DNA from: Microbispora catharanthi
GTDB taxonomy: Bacteria > Actinomycetota > Actinomycetes > Streptosporangiales > Streptosporangiaceae
DNA: 64,000 nt
Direction: 5' to 3'
Assembly: GCF_006334915.2 (NCBI RefSeq)
Contig: NZ_VDMA02000013.1
Coordinates: forward strand, 186,001-250,000
Shown here: piece by piece, positions 1-8,994 of the stretch
Layout of the letters: each line of letters begins with the position of its first letter
Numbering within the stretch: the first letter of the stretch is position 1
Program-made: the position numbers and the translations under genes
Notes under the pieces: generated by a model
Database searches by the model: none
What the model saw: only the letters and a program-made list of their open reading frames with translations
What the model was told of the DNA's origin: nothing

Positions 1-1
1 G

Positions 2-40
2 CGGGCCGCCAAGGAGCTCGGCCTGCCGTCCCGGTCATGA
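2..40 (+). CDS. C-terminal end of upstream gene, possibly MoxR-type ATPase (partial)
   Basis: The window opens inside a reading frame that ends RAAKELGLPSRS followed by TGA. Its stop overlaps the ATG of the VWA gene as ATGA, so the two are probably translationally coupled. VWA/CoxE-type proteins are commonly encoded directly after a MoxR AAA+ ATPase, which is the only reason to suggest that identity; the 12 visible residues are not diagnostic. Confidence 0.4.
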   Translation, partial: RAAKELGLPSRS

Positions 41-1401
41 CGACTCCGGCGTCCCTCGTGGACCGGCACGTGGGGTTCGTCCACGCCCTGCGGGAGGCCG
101 GGCTGCCGGTTTCCCCGGCCGAGGGGCTGGACGCCGCCCACGCGCTCATGGTCATCGACCTGGCCGAGCGGGAGACGCTGCGCGAGGCGTACGCCGCGAC
201 GCTGGTGAAGCGGCCCGCGCACCGGCCGGGGTTCGACCTGCTCTTCGACCTGTGGTTCCCGCCGGTGATCAGCGGCACCGAAGGCACCGCCGTCGCCGAG
301 GACGCCGAGCTGCCCGAGCTGCCCGAGCTGCGCGAGCGGTTGGCGGAGCTGCTGATGGGCGATCCGGCCGATCCCGCGTTCCGTGAGTTCGCCCGGACGA
401 TGGTGGGGCGGTTCGGGCAGGTCCAGGCCGCGCCCGGCAGGCAGTCGTGGTTCTCCTTCCCGGTGCTGCGCGCGCTGTCGCCCGAGACGCTGGTGGCCCG
501 GATGCTGAACGCCATGCTCGACGAGCGCGGCGGCCTGCCGGAGAAGGTCGCCAGGCGGCACATCTCGCGGACCGTCGAGGCGTTCACGGAGGCGGTCGCC
601 TCCGACGTACGCCGAAGGATCGCCGAGGAGTCGGGCATCGAGAAGATCGCCAGGTCGGCGGTCCGGCCACCGATCGACCAGGTCGACTTCCTGCGCGCGA
701 CCAAGGAGGAGCTGGCCCGGCTGCGCCGGGAGGTCTACCCCCTCGCCCGCCGCCTGGCCACCCGGCTGTCGATCAGGCAGAAGCGGGGGCGGCGCGGGCG
801 GCTCGACTTCCGGCGCACCGTGCGTGCCTCGCTGTCCACGGGCGGGGTGCCGCTCACCACCCACATGCGCCCGCCCCGCCCCCACCGGCCCGAGCTGGTC
901 GTGTTGTGCGACGCCAGCGACTCGGTCTCCACGTTCTCGCACTTCACGCTGTTGCTGACGTTCGCGCTCCGGGAGCAGTTCACCAAGGTGCGGGCGTTCG
1001 CGTTCGTGGACACGGTGGACGAGATCACGGACCTGTTCGCCCCGGGTGCGGACGTGCTGGACGCCATCGCCCGCCTGACGGAGGAGGCCGACATCGTCAG
1101 GTTCGGCCGCACCGACTACGGCCACGTCTTCGAGCGCTTCGCCGAACGCTTCCCGGACGCCGTGGGCCCCCGGACGTCGCTGCTGATCCTGGGCGACGCC
1201 AGGTCCAACTACCAGGCCCCGGCGCTGGGCACGCTGAAGCGGCTGGCCGGGCAGGCCAGGCACGCCTACTGGCTCAACCCCGAGCCCCGGGCCCAGTGGG
1301 ACACCGGGGACTCCCTCGCCACGTCGTACGGCTCGGTCGTTCCCATGCACGAGTGCCGCAACGTCGCCCAGCTCGCCGCGTTCGTCGAGACACTGGCCTG
1401 A
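37..1401 (+). CDS. VWA domain-containing protein, CoxE-like
   Basis: A 454-residue cytoplasmic protein with no signal peptide. The C-terminal part is a von Willebrand A-type domain whose metal-binding (MIDAS) motif DASDS lies at residues 292-296, after a hydrophobic strand LVVL; further domain residues follow to the end. The N-terminal 280 residues are helical and charged, as in CoxE-like proteins that work with MoxR ATPases in cofactor or metal insertion into partner enzymes. The ATGA overlap with the preceding frame supports an ATPase-VWA pair, but the target enzyme is not visible here. The family call is firm; the role is inferred. Confidence 0.85.
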   Translation: MTTPASLVDRHVGFVHALREAGLPVSPAEGLDAAHALMVIDLAERETLREAYAATLVKRPAHRPGFDLLFDLWFPPVISGTEGTAVAEDAELPELPELRERLAELLMGDPADPAFREFARTMVGRFGQVQAAPGRQSWFSFPVLRALSPETLVARMLNAMLDERGGLPEKVARRHISRTVEAFTEAVASDVRRRIAEESGIEKIARSAVRPPIDQVDFLRATKEELARLRREVYPLARRLATRLSIRQKRGRRGRLDFRRTVRASLSTGGVPLTTHMRPPRPHRPELVVLCDASDSVSTFSHFTLLLTFALREQFTKVRAFAFVDTVDEITDLFAPGADVLDAIARLTEEADIVRFGRTDYGHVFERFAERFPDAVGPRTSLLILGDARSNYQAPALGTLKRLAGQARHAYWLNPEPRAQWDTGDSLATSYGSVVPMHECRNVAQLAAFVETLA

Positions 1402-1446
1402 ATCGAGACCCTTCGCCCGAATCGATTCCGGCCCGCGTCGGCGTGC

Positions 1447-2214
1447 TCAGCTCATGCGGCGCAGGATGCGGGCCGCCGTACGGGCCAGCAGTTCGATCTG
1501 CTCCTCGGTGAACTCGGCGGAACCGTGGGTGCGGATCCAGCGGGCCACCCTGCCCGGGTAGGCGACGGTCAGCCCCTCCCCGTGCAGCGCGCCGCCCCTG
1601 GCCTTGATCTTCCCGCCGTGCACCGCGAGCACCGGGGCGATGGAGACCTCGATGCCGGTCTCCTTGGTCAGCAGCGCGGCCATCGAACCGGCGGCGGAGA
1701 TGAGGCCCTTGGCGACCGAGGTGCCGAACTTCTCGTCGAAGAACAGGCGCTCGCCGTACCGCGCGATCAGGGTGTCGGGCGACCACGCCTCGTTGTCCAC
1801 GATCCACAGGCCGCCCGGCCCGATGACGAGGTGGTCGATCGACGCCTCGCCGGGCACGGCCCGGCCGTCCATCACCCGGTAGCCGTGCCGGCGCAGCCCG
1901 AGACGCAGCAACCGTCCGGTGCGCACCTCGCCGCGGCGCTTGCCCCGCCACACCGCCGTACGCTCGTGCAGGCGCCAGGCGATGAACAGGTCCGTGCCGC
2001 CCGCGAGGGCGGCCAGCCCGAGGCCGGCGGCGAACATGTTCAGCCCGAGCCGCGGGCCCACCAGGTTGCCGATGACGAACCCCGCGAAGGTGATCGCGGC
2101 CCGCACCCGGATCCGGTTCTTGCGTCCGGCGAACCAGAACGTCTCGTACAGGTTCTGCGGCGAGGCACCGGTGAACTTCTCGTCCTTCGGGACGTAAATA
2201 GACCCATTCGGCAC
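1447..2214 (-). CDS. NERD (nuclease-related) domain protein with membrane segments
   Basis: About 255 residues. The first third holds two hydrophobic stretches (ITFAGFVIGNLVG and FAAGLGLAALAGG), likely membrane spans. The second part reads as a NERD domain: GEASIDHLVIGPGGLWIVDNE is the conserved core with Asp-x-x-hydrophobic-hydrophobic-Gly pattern, followed by a Lys-containing strand. NERD domains are nuclease-fold modules of unknown substrate. The frame stays open to a GTG at 2229, but that codon overlaps a TAGTGT hexamer that could be the -10 element, so GTG at 2214 (VPNGSIYV, after a G-run) is preferred. It stands alone, divergent from the TetR gene. Confidence 0.8.
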   Translation of the reverse strand: MPNGSIYVPKDEKFTGASPQNLYETFWFAGRKNRIRVRAAITFAGFVIGNLVGPRLGLNMFAAGLGLAALAGGTDLFIAWRLHERTAVWRGKRRGEVRTGRLLRLGLRRHGYRVMDGRAVPGEASIDHLVIGPGGLWIVDNEAWSPDTLIARYGERLFFDEKFGTSVAKGLISAAGSMAALLTKETGIEVSIAPVLAVHGGKIKARGGALHGEGLTVAYPGRVARWIRTHGSAEFTEEQIELLARTAARILRRMS

Positions 2215-2321
2215 GCGAACCCCCCACACTAGGCATGCGGCTTTCTCCGGGATACCCGAGCGGGAATCCCAACCCTCCTAAGGTGAGGGAAGTAGCGCAA
2301 TTACGCCAGTGCCGACGCTTG

Positions 2322-2335
2322 ACCGACCAGTCGGT
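2322..2335. promoter_or_regulatory. TetR operator upstream of its own gene
   Basis: ACCGAC-CA-GTCGGT is a perfect 6-bp inverted repeat with a 2-bp centre, directly abutting a TATGCT hexamer at 2335-2340 that can serve as -10. Nearly the same sequence occurs 5.2 kb away at 7538-7553 before the acyl-CoA dehydrogenase operon, so both are probably bound by the TetR protein encoded at 2367. Confidence 0.7.
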
Positions 2336-2366
2336 ATGCTTGACCCGAGAGACGAAGGAGGTCGGC

Positions 2367-2996
2367 ATGGCCCGCCGCGTAACGGGGGATCGCGCGAACG
2401 GGGAGCGCCCCGCGAACGGGTCCCTGGAGGAGCCGGTGCGGCAGCGCCTGCTCGCCGAGGCCACCCGGCTGTTCGCCGGGCGGGGTTTCGAGAGCACGTC
2501 GGTGCAGGAGATCGTCGCGGCGGCCGGCGTCACCAAGGGCGCCATGTACCACTACTTCGACTCCAAGGACGACCTGCTCCACGAGATCTACGCCCGGGTG
2601 CTGCGCCTGCAGATGGAGCGACTCAACCGGTTCGCCGACGCGGAGGGCCCGGTGGCCGACCGGCTGCACGCGGCGGCGACCGACGTGGTGGTGACCACGG
2701 TCGACAACCTGGACGACTCCAAGATCTTCTTCAGGTCGATGCACCAGCTCGCGCCGGAGACGTACAAGAGCGTGCGGGCCGAGCGGCGGCGCTACCACGA
2801 GCGGTTCCGCGACCTCGTCGTCGAGGGGCAGCGCGCCGGCGTCTTCCGCGACGACATCCCCGCCGAGATGGTGGTCGACTTCTTCTTCGGCTCGGTCCAC
2901 CACCTCGGCACCTGGTATCACCCCGACGGCCCGCTGACCGGCCAGGAGGTCGGCCGCCACTTCGCCGACCTCCTGCTCAACTCCCTGCGGCCCTGA
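2367..2996 (+). CDS. TetR/AcrR family regulator of the adjacent acyl-CoA dehydrogenase operon
   Basis: 209 residues. The N-terminal helix-turn-helix region (VQEIVAAAGVTKGAMYHYF, about residues 42-60) is typical TetR DNA-binding sequence; the rest is the ligand-binding helical domain, with the acidic end PAEMVVDFFFGS. The start is the ATG at 2367 because AAGGAG lies at 2355-2360; the frame is open further upstream but runs through the operator. Convergent to the acyl-CoA dehydrogenase at 3016 with only 19 bases between. By analogy with fatty-acid and branched-acid regulators of this class, the ligand may be an acyl-CoA; this is inferred from the shared operator and neighbours. Confidence 0.88.
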   Translation: MARRVTGDRANGERPANGSLEEPVRQRLLAEATRLFAGRGFESTSVQEIVAAAGVTKGAMYHYFDSKDDLLHEIYARVLRLQMERLNRFADAEGPVADRLHAAATDVVVTTVDNLDDSKIFFRSMHQLAPETYKSVRAERRRYHERFRDLVVEGQRAGVFRDDIPAEMVVDFFFGSVHHLGTWYHPDGPLTGQEVGRHFADLLLNSLRP

Positions 2997-3015
2997 CCGG
3001 GCCCGGAAACGCGGC

Positions 3016-4164
3016 TCAGGCGGGCGCCGGGAGGTCCGCCGGACCGGCCAGCGCCTCACGGTGGTCGCCCGGCGTGCCCAGCGCGATCTGATCGGCCTTG
3101 GCCCGCTTGAGGTAGAGGTGCGCCGGGTGCTCCCAGGTCATCCCGATGCCGCCATGGAGCTGCACGCACTCCTCGGCGGCGTGCACCGCCACCGCTCCGC
3201 AATGGGCCTGCGCCACCGCGACGGCCACCGCGGCGTCGTCGCCGAGCGGTCCCGCGGAGGCCGTGTCCGCCAGCCGGGCGGCCGCGTTGCGGGCCGCCGC
3301 CCTGGCCCCCACGACCTCGAGCCACAGGTCGGCCAGCCGGTGCTTGACCGCCTGGAACGACCCCACCGGCCGGGCGAACTGCCTGCGTTCCTTCACGTAC
3401 GCGACCGTCGTGGTGAGGCACCACTCGGCGACGCCGAGCTGTTCCGAGGCGAGCAGCCCGGCGCCGCGCACCAGGGCCTCCCACACCCACGGCACCTCCA
3501 GCCCGTCGGCCCTCGCGACGACCCGCGCCGGCGCCGACGCGAACGACACGGTCGCGATGGGCCGGGTCAGGTCGAGCGAGGTGACCGGCGTCACCCGGAC
3601 CGCGGCGGACGCCTCCACCACGCACAGCCCGGTGCCCTGCGCCAGCCGTACGGGGACGAGCAGGACGTCGGCGACCTCCGCGCCGATCACCCCGGTGACC
3701 GTGCCGGTCACCGTGCCGTCCTCGCCAAGGGTGACCATCGGATTCGGCGGCGCATACGGCGAGGCGGCGAACGACACCGCGAGCGTGGCCGTCGCCTCGC
3801 CCGCGGCCAGGCGTCCCAGCAGCTCTTCCGCGATGTCTCCCCCGGCGGTCAGCAGGGCCTGGGTGGCCAGGACGGCGCTGCTCAGGAACGGCACGGGAGC
3901 CACGGCGCGGCCCAGCTCCTCCAGCACGACGGCGGCCTCGCGGGCCGAGGCGCCGCCTTTACGGGAGGCGGAGCCGCCGAGCTCCTCGGGGATCAGCAGC
4001 CCGGCCACGCCGATGTCGCGGGCCAGCGCCTTCCACAGCTCCGCGTCGTACGGCGTGCCGGACTCGACACGGTCGAGCACGGCCGAGGGGGAGCACTTGT
4101 CGGCGAGCAGGTCGCGCACGGCGGCCCGCAGCTCCTCCTCCACCTCCGTGTACAGCAGCGTCAT
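3016..4164 (-). CDS. acyl-CoA dehydrogenase (FadE-like), last gene of operon
   Basis: 382 residues, normal family length. FAD-binding acyl-CoA dehydrogenase fold: N-terminal helical domain, a middle beta domain, and a C-terminal domain with the stretch ERRQFARPVGSFQAVKHRLADL and later CVQLHGGIGMTWEHPAHLYLKRA, both characteristic of the family. The sequence is more diverged in the middle (few Trp/Thr of the usual substrate loop), as in the alpha-like partners of heteromeric FadE complexes of actinobacteria. It overlaps the upstream dehydrogenase gene by 4 bases, so the two may form a heterotetramer, as known for mycobacterial FadE pairs. Substrate not determinable. Confidence 0.88.
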   Translation of the reverse strand: MTLLYTEVEEELRAAVRDLLADKCSPSAVLDRVESGTPYDAELWKALARDIGVAGLLIPEELGGSASRKGGASAREAAVVLEELGRAVAPVPFLSSAVLATQALLTAGGDIAEELLGRLAAGEATATLAVSFAASPYAPPNPMVTLGEDGTVTGTVTGVIGAEVADVLLVPVRLAQGTGLCVVEASAAVRVTPVTSLDLTRPIATVSFASAPARVVARADGLEVPWVWEALVRGAGLLASEQLGVAEWCLTTTVAYVKERRQFARPVGSFQAVKHRLADLWLEVVGARAAARNAAARLADTASAGPLGDDAAVAVAVAQAHCGAVAVHAAEECVQLHGGIGMTWEHPAHLYLKRAKADQIALGTPGDHREALAGPADLPAPA

Positions 4165-5333
4165 CGGGGGAGGTCCTTCCAGGCGACGTCCTTGTCGGCA
4201 CGCGGCTCGGCGGGCAGGCCGAGGACGCGTTCGGCGATGATGTTGCGCAGGATCTCGGAGGTGCCGCCCTCGATCGAGTTGCCCTTGGCGCGCAGGTAGC
4301 GGTAGCCGGCCTCCCGGCCGATGAAGTCGACCTTGTCGGGCCGGCGGAACGTCCAGTCGTCGTAGGCCAGGCCGTCCTCGCGCAGCATCTCGACCTCGAT
4401 GCCGGACAGCTCCTGGTGCAGCCGGGCGAAGGCCAGCTTCATGCCCGAGCCCTCCGGCCCCGGATGCCCGGCGGCGAGCTGCTCCCGCAGCCGTACGGCC
4501 GTCAGGCGCATGACCTCCGAGTCGACCCAGAGCTTGAGCAGCCGCTGGTGCAGGTCGTGCGTGCGCAGCTCGGGCCGGGAGCGCCAGGTCTCGGCGACGA
4601 CGCCCATCATCGTGCGCCGGGCGGGGGCGCCGCCGATCGCCACCCGCTCGTTCATCAGCGTGGTCTGCGCGACCCGCCAGCCGTCGCCCACCTCGCCCAG
4701 CCGCAGCGCGTCGGGCAGCCGCACCCCGGTGAGGAAGACCTCGTTGAACTCGGCCTCACCGGTGATCTGGCGCAGCGGGCGCACCTCGACGCCGGGGGCG
4801 TGCATGTCGCACACGAAATAGGTCAGCCCGCGGTGCTTGGGCACGCCCGGGTCGGTGCGGGCCACGAGAATGGCCCAGCGGGCGGTGTGCGCGCTCGACG
4901 TCCACACCTTCTGGCCGTCCACCACCCACTCGTCGCCCTCGCGTACGGCGCGGGTGGCCAGCGTGGCGAGGTCGGAACCGGCGCCGGGCTCGCTGAACAG
5001 CTGGCACCACACCTCCTCGCCCGTCCACAGCGACCGCAGGAAGCGCTTCTTCTGCTCCTCGGTGCCGAACGCGAGGATCGTCGGGGCGGCCATGCCGAGG
5101 CCGATGCCGATCCGGCCCGGCTGGTTGTCGGGCGTGCCCTTCAGCTCCCGGTCGGCCACGGCCTGCAGATCCCGGGGCGCGCCGAGCCCGCCGAGGCCCT
5201 CGGGGAAGTGCACCCAGGCCAGCCCGGCGTCGAACCGGGCGCGCAGGAACTCCAGGCGGTCCATGGCCGCCGGGTCGTGCTCCGCGAGGAAGGCTCTGGC
5301 GCGCTCGGCGACCGACGCCTCATCCCATGCCAC
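4161..5333 (-). CDS. acyl-CoA dehydrogenase (FadE-like)
   Basis: 390 residues. Shows the family signature segments: WCQLFSEPGAGSDLATLATRA (FAD/substrate loop), VWTSSAHTARWAILVARTDP, and C-terminal GNSIEGGTSEILRNIIAERVLGLP. The last motif, with GGTSEI, is a classic flavin-site sequence. Position 4161-4164 overlaps the next gene, suggesting coupled synthesis with the more diverged partner. It is 21 bases downstream of the third dehydrogenase. Oxidises an acyl-CoA to the enoyl-CoA in a beta-oxidation-like route; chain type unknown. Confidence 0.9.
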   Translation of the reverse strand: MAWDEASVAERARAFLAEHDPAAMDRLEFLRARFDAGLAWVHFPEGLGGLGAPRDLQAVADRELKGTPDNQPGRIGIGLGMAAPTILAFGTEEQKKRFLRSLWTGEEVWCQLFSEPGAGSDLATLATRAVREGDEWVVDGQKVWTSSAHTARWAILVARTDPGVPKHRGLTYFVCDMHAPGVEVRPLRQITGEAEFNEVFLTGVRLPDALRLGEVGDGWRVAQTTLMNERVAIGGAPARRTMMGVVAETWRSRPELRTHDLHQRLLKLWVDSEVMRLTAVRLREQLAAGHPGPEGSGMKLAFARLHQELSGIEVEMLREDGLAYDDWTFRRPDKVDFIGREAGYRYLRAKGNSIEGGTSEILRNIIAERVLGLPAEPRADKDVAWKDLPR

Positions 5334-5354
5334 GAAATATCAACCCCCACAGAT

Positions 5355-6575
<1,221 letters not shown>

Positions 6576-6576
6576 C

Positions 6577-7527
6577 TCAGACCTCCATCAGCCCGCGGGC
6601 GACGATCGGGGCGACCTGATCGCCGACCTCGGCGAAGCCCTCCCCCACCGTGAGCCCCTTCGTGTATCGGAAATGGATGCCCTCGGCGATCACCGCGAGC
6701 TTGAAGCAGGCGAGGCCGACGTACCAGCCGAGCCGGGACAGGTCGCGGCCGGACGCCTCCCCGTAGTGGGCGGCCAGCTCGAAGCCGGGCGGCGACTCAC
6801 CGGCCGCGCCCCGGTCGAGCGAGGCGACGTCGCCGTACAGGAGGAACAGCGCCAGGTCGGTGAGCGGGTCGCCGAGCGTGGACATCTCCCAGTCGAGCAC
6901 GGCCCGCACCTCGCCGTCGGCGATGAGCGTGTTGCCCAGCTTGAAGTCGCCGTGCACGATCGCCGGCTTGCCGGAGGCGGGCACGTCGCGAGCGAGCCGC
7001 TCGTAGAGGTCGTCGATGCCGGGCACCTCGCGACTGCGCGAGGCGTCGAGCTGCCGCTTCCACCGGGCGACCTGCCGCTCCAGGAAACCGTCGGGCTTGC
7101 CGAAGTCGCCGAGGCCCACGCTCTCGGGGGTGATCGAGTGCAGCGCGGCCAGCACGTCCACCAGCCCGTGGGCGAGGGCCGGGGTGAGCGGCGGCTGCCC
7201 GCCCACGACGTGCTCCATCACGTAGAAGGGCGCGCCGATGATCTCCGGTTCCCGGCACAGGTGATAGGTGCGCGGCACCGGAACGCCGGTGTCCTGGAGC
7301 GCGCTCATGACCCGGTATTCGCGGCCCATGTCGTGCGCCGTCGCCAGGACGTGCCCGAGCGGCGGCCGCCGCACGACATATGTGCTCGTGCCGTCCCTGA
7401 CGACGTACGTCAGATTGGACTTGCCGCCCACAATCAGCTCCGCGGTGAGCGGCCCTTCGGTCAGTCCCTCGCGCTGGAGGTGCTCGGCGAGGCGGGTGAG
7501 GTCGAGGCCGGGCGGGTCAGCGTTCAC
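6577..7527 (-). CDS. aminoglycoside-phosphotransferase-fold kinase, ACAD10/11 kinase-domain-like
   Basis: 316 residues. Protein-kinase-like fold: N-terminal LIVGGKSNLTYVV loop, catalytic loop IVHGDFKLGNTLI (H-G-D-x-x-x-x-N) and the metal-binding segment VLDWEMSTLGDPLTDLALFL. These are the signatures of the APH family branch fused to or paired with acyl-CoA dehydrogenases. First gene of the operon. The start is GTG at 7527: there is no ribosome-binding site, but TACGCT (minus strand, 7539-7534) lies 6 bases upstream and would make a leaderless message. The operator at 7538-7553 abuts this -10, a position suited to repression. Confidence 0.88.
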   Translation of the reverse strand: MNADPPGLDLTRLAEHLQREGLTEGPLTAELIVGGKSNLTYVVRDGTSTYVVRRPPLGHVLATAHDMGREYRVMSALQDTGVPVPRTYHLCREPEIIGAPFYVMEHVVGGQPPLTPALAHGLVDVLAALHSITPESVGLGDFGKPDGFLERQVARWKRQLDASRSREVPGIDDLYERLARDVPASGKPAIVHGDFKLGNTLIADGEVRAVLDWEMSTLGDPLTDLALFLLYGDVASLDRGAAGESPPGFELAAHYGEASGRDLSRLGWYVGLACFKLAVIAEGIHFRYTKGLTVGEGFAEVGDQVAPIVARGLMEV

Positions 7528-7537
7528 GCCGTCAGCG

Positions 7538-7553
7538 TACCGACCAGACGGTA
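7538..7553. promoter_or_regulatory. operator of the kinase/acyl-CoA dehydrogenase operon
   Basis: TACCGACCAGACGGTA differs from the TetR-proximal site (2322-2335, ACCGACCAGTCGGT) at one core position. It sits immediately upstream of the presumed -10 TACGCT and only 11 bases before the GTG start of the operon, so bound protein would block RNA polymerase. Confidence 0.7.
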
Positions 7554-7646
7554 TGTGTGTCGACACGGTCACGCCCAAGTGGTCCTCGCCGTTCCGCCCC
7601 AAGTGGCCATCCGCTCGCACCGTACGTCGCCGATAACGTCGGGCGC

Positions 7647-8225
7647 ATGACCGCGAAGATGCCCGCGCCGGCCGTGCTCGACGGCCGCGCCGTACGCCTT
7701 GAGCCGCTCGCCCCCGGACACGTGCCCGACCTGTTTCTCGCAGCACAGGACGAGGAGGTCTGGCGGTTCCGGCCGGAGCCGGTGCCGGAGACCGAGGAGG
7801 ACATGCGCCGCCTGGTGGACAAGCTGCTCGCCGACCCGCGTACCACCCAGTTCGCGGTGGTCCTCAAGGAGACCGGCCGGGCGATCGGCTCGACCGGCTA
7901 CTGGGACGTCGGCGGCTTCGACGAGAGCGTGGAGATCGGCTCCACGTGGTATGGCAGGGCCTACTGGCGCACCGCCGTCAACACCGAGTGCAAGGTCCTG
8001 CTGCTCGACCACGCCTTCGCTCTGGGGTTCGTCCGGGTGGTGCTGAAGACCGACATCCGCAACCTGCGGTCGCAGGCGGCCATCGAGCGCATCGGCGGCG
8101 TCCGGGAGGGCGTGCTCCGGCGGCAGTACCGCCGCGCGGACGGCACCTGGCGCGACAGCCCCCTCTATTCCATCCTCGACGAGGAGTGGCCTGCCCACCG
8201 CGCCCGCCTGCTGGCCGCCCGTTAG
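7647..8225 (+). CDS. GNAT family N-acetyltransferase
   Basis: 192 residues, RimJ/RimL-like GNAT branch: starts LDGRAVRLEPLAPGHVPDLF, then the acetyl-CoA region EIGSTWYGRAYWRTAVNTECKVLLL and RNLRSQAAIERIGGVREGVLRR. Ends with the RDSPLYSIL strand typical of the branch. No ribosome-binding site precedes ATG 7647; instead TAACGT at 7634-7639 is 7 bases upstream, pointing to a leaderless transcript. The substrate (protein N-terminus, amino acid or small amine) cannot be told from sequence. Confidence 0.85.
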   Translation: MTAKMPAPAVLDGRAVRLEPLAPGHVPDLFLAAQDEEVWRFRPEPVPETEEDMRRLVDKLLADPRTTQFAVVLKETGRAIGSTGYWDVGGFDESVEIGSTWYGRAYWRTAVNTECKVLLLDHAFALGFVRVVLKTDIRNLRSQAAIERIGGVREGVLRRQYRRADGTWRDSPLYSILDEEWPAHRARLLAAR

Positions 8226-8341
8226 ATGCAACTTTCTCGCGATCACCCTCCTGCCGGCTGGAGCGGTGCGGCCGACCTCGGGCACCTGGCAGACCTCCTG
8301 CTACTCCAGCGAGGCTGACGCCACGTCACGACCGGCGAGAC

Positions 8342-8926
8342 TCACCGTCCTGAGGCGATGCGGAGAAGCTCCCGGAAGGCGGCGTCGAGCTCCTCGAGGG
8401 TCGGCACGTCCCCCGCCCCCACGACCGCGTCGAACAGCAGCCCTTCGACGTAGGCGACCATCTGCCGGCCGTGCCGCACCGGATCGGGCGAACCGGCGGC
8501 GGCCAGCACCGCGACGGCCTGCTCCCGGAACCGGCGCCCCATCTCGTCGTACGTCGTGCGCAGCTCGGGGCGCCGGCTCGCCTCCAGCGCCAGCTCGTAT
8601 CGTGCGATGGTGGTCTCCCGGTGCACGGTGATCGCCGCGTGCGTCGTCCTCGCCAGGAGATCCGCCAGCCGCGTCACTTCGCCCGCGCTCTCGGGCGTCC
8701 GGCCGCCGGAGGTCATCGCGGCGGTGAACACGGTCTCCTCGCGCTGGGTGAGCCGGACCAGCGCGAGCTCCAGCAGCGCCGCCCGCGTGCGCGCGTGGTT
8801 CGAGGTGGAGCCCGGCGGCAGCCCCGCGGCCTCGTCCACCGCCCGATGGGTGAGGCCGCGCATCCCCCGCTCGGCCAGGATCGCGATGGCCGCGTCCGCG
8901 ACGACGACCGCCCGCTGACTGCTCAC
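8342..8926 (-). CDS. TetR family regulator, divergent from FAD monooxygenase
   Basis: 194 residues with a short TetR-type HTH (LTHRAVDEAAGLPPGSTSNH, about residues 25-44). The SN-H ending of the recognition helix is of the PaaX/TetR-like kind often found next to flavoprotein monooxygenases. It is divergent from the monooxygenase at 8995, and the 68 bases between carry two 14-bp palindromic sites, so it likely represses both genes. Ligand unknown; probably a substrate of the monooxygenase. Confidence 0.85.
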   Translation of the reverse strand: MSSQRAVVVADAAIAILAERGMRGLTHRAVDEAAGLPPGSTSNHARTRAALLELALVRLTQREETVFTAAMTSGGRTPESAGEVTRLADLLARTTHAAITVHRETTIARYELALEASRRPELRTTYDEMGRRFREQAVAVLAAAGSPDPVRHGRQMVAYVEGLLFDAVVGAGDVPTLEELDAAFRELLRIASGR

Positions 8927-8945
8927 CTCCTCATCGTAGAGGCGG

Positions 8946-8980
8946 ACTACGGCTGTAGTACGCTCACTACAGCTGTAGTG
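8946..8980. promoter_or_regulatory. tandem TetR operators between divergent genes
   Basis: Two copies of the same palindrome lie exactly 20 bp apart: ACTACGGCTGTAGT at 8946-8959 and CACTACAGCTGTAGTG at 8965-8980, the second perfect over 16 bp. A two-turn spacing places two dimers on the same helix face, as seen in cooperative TetR-family binding. Confidence 0.8.
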
Positions 8981-8994
8981 ACGAGGAGGCGGGC

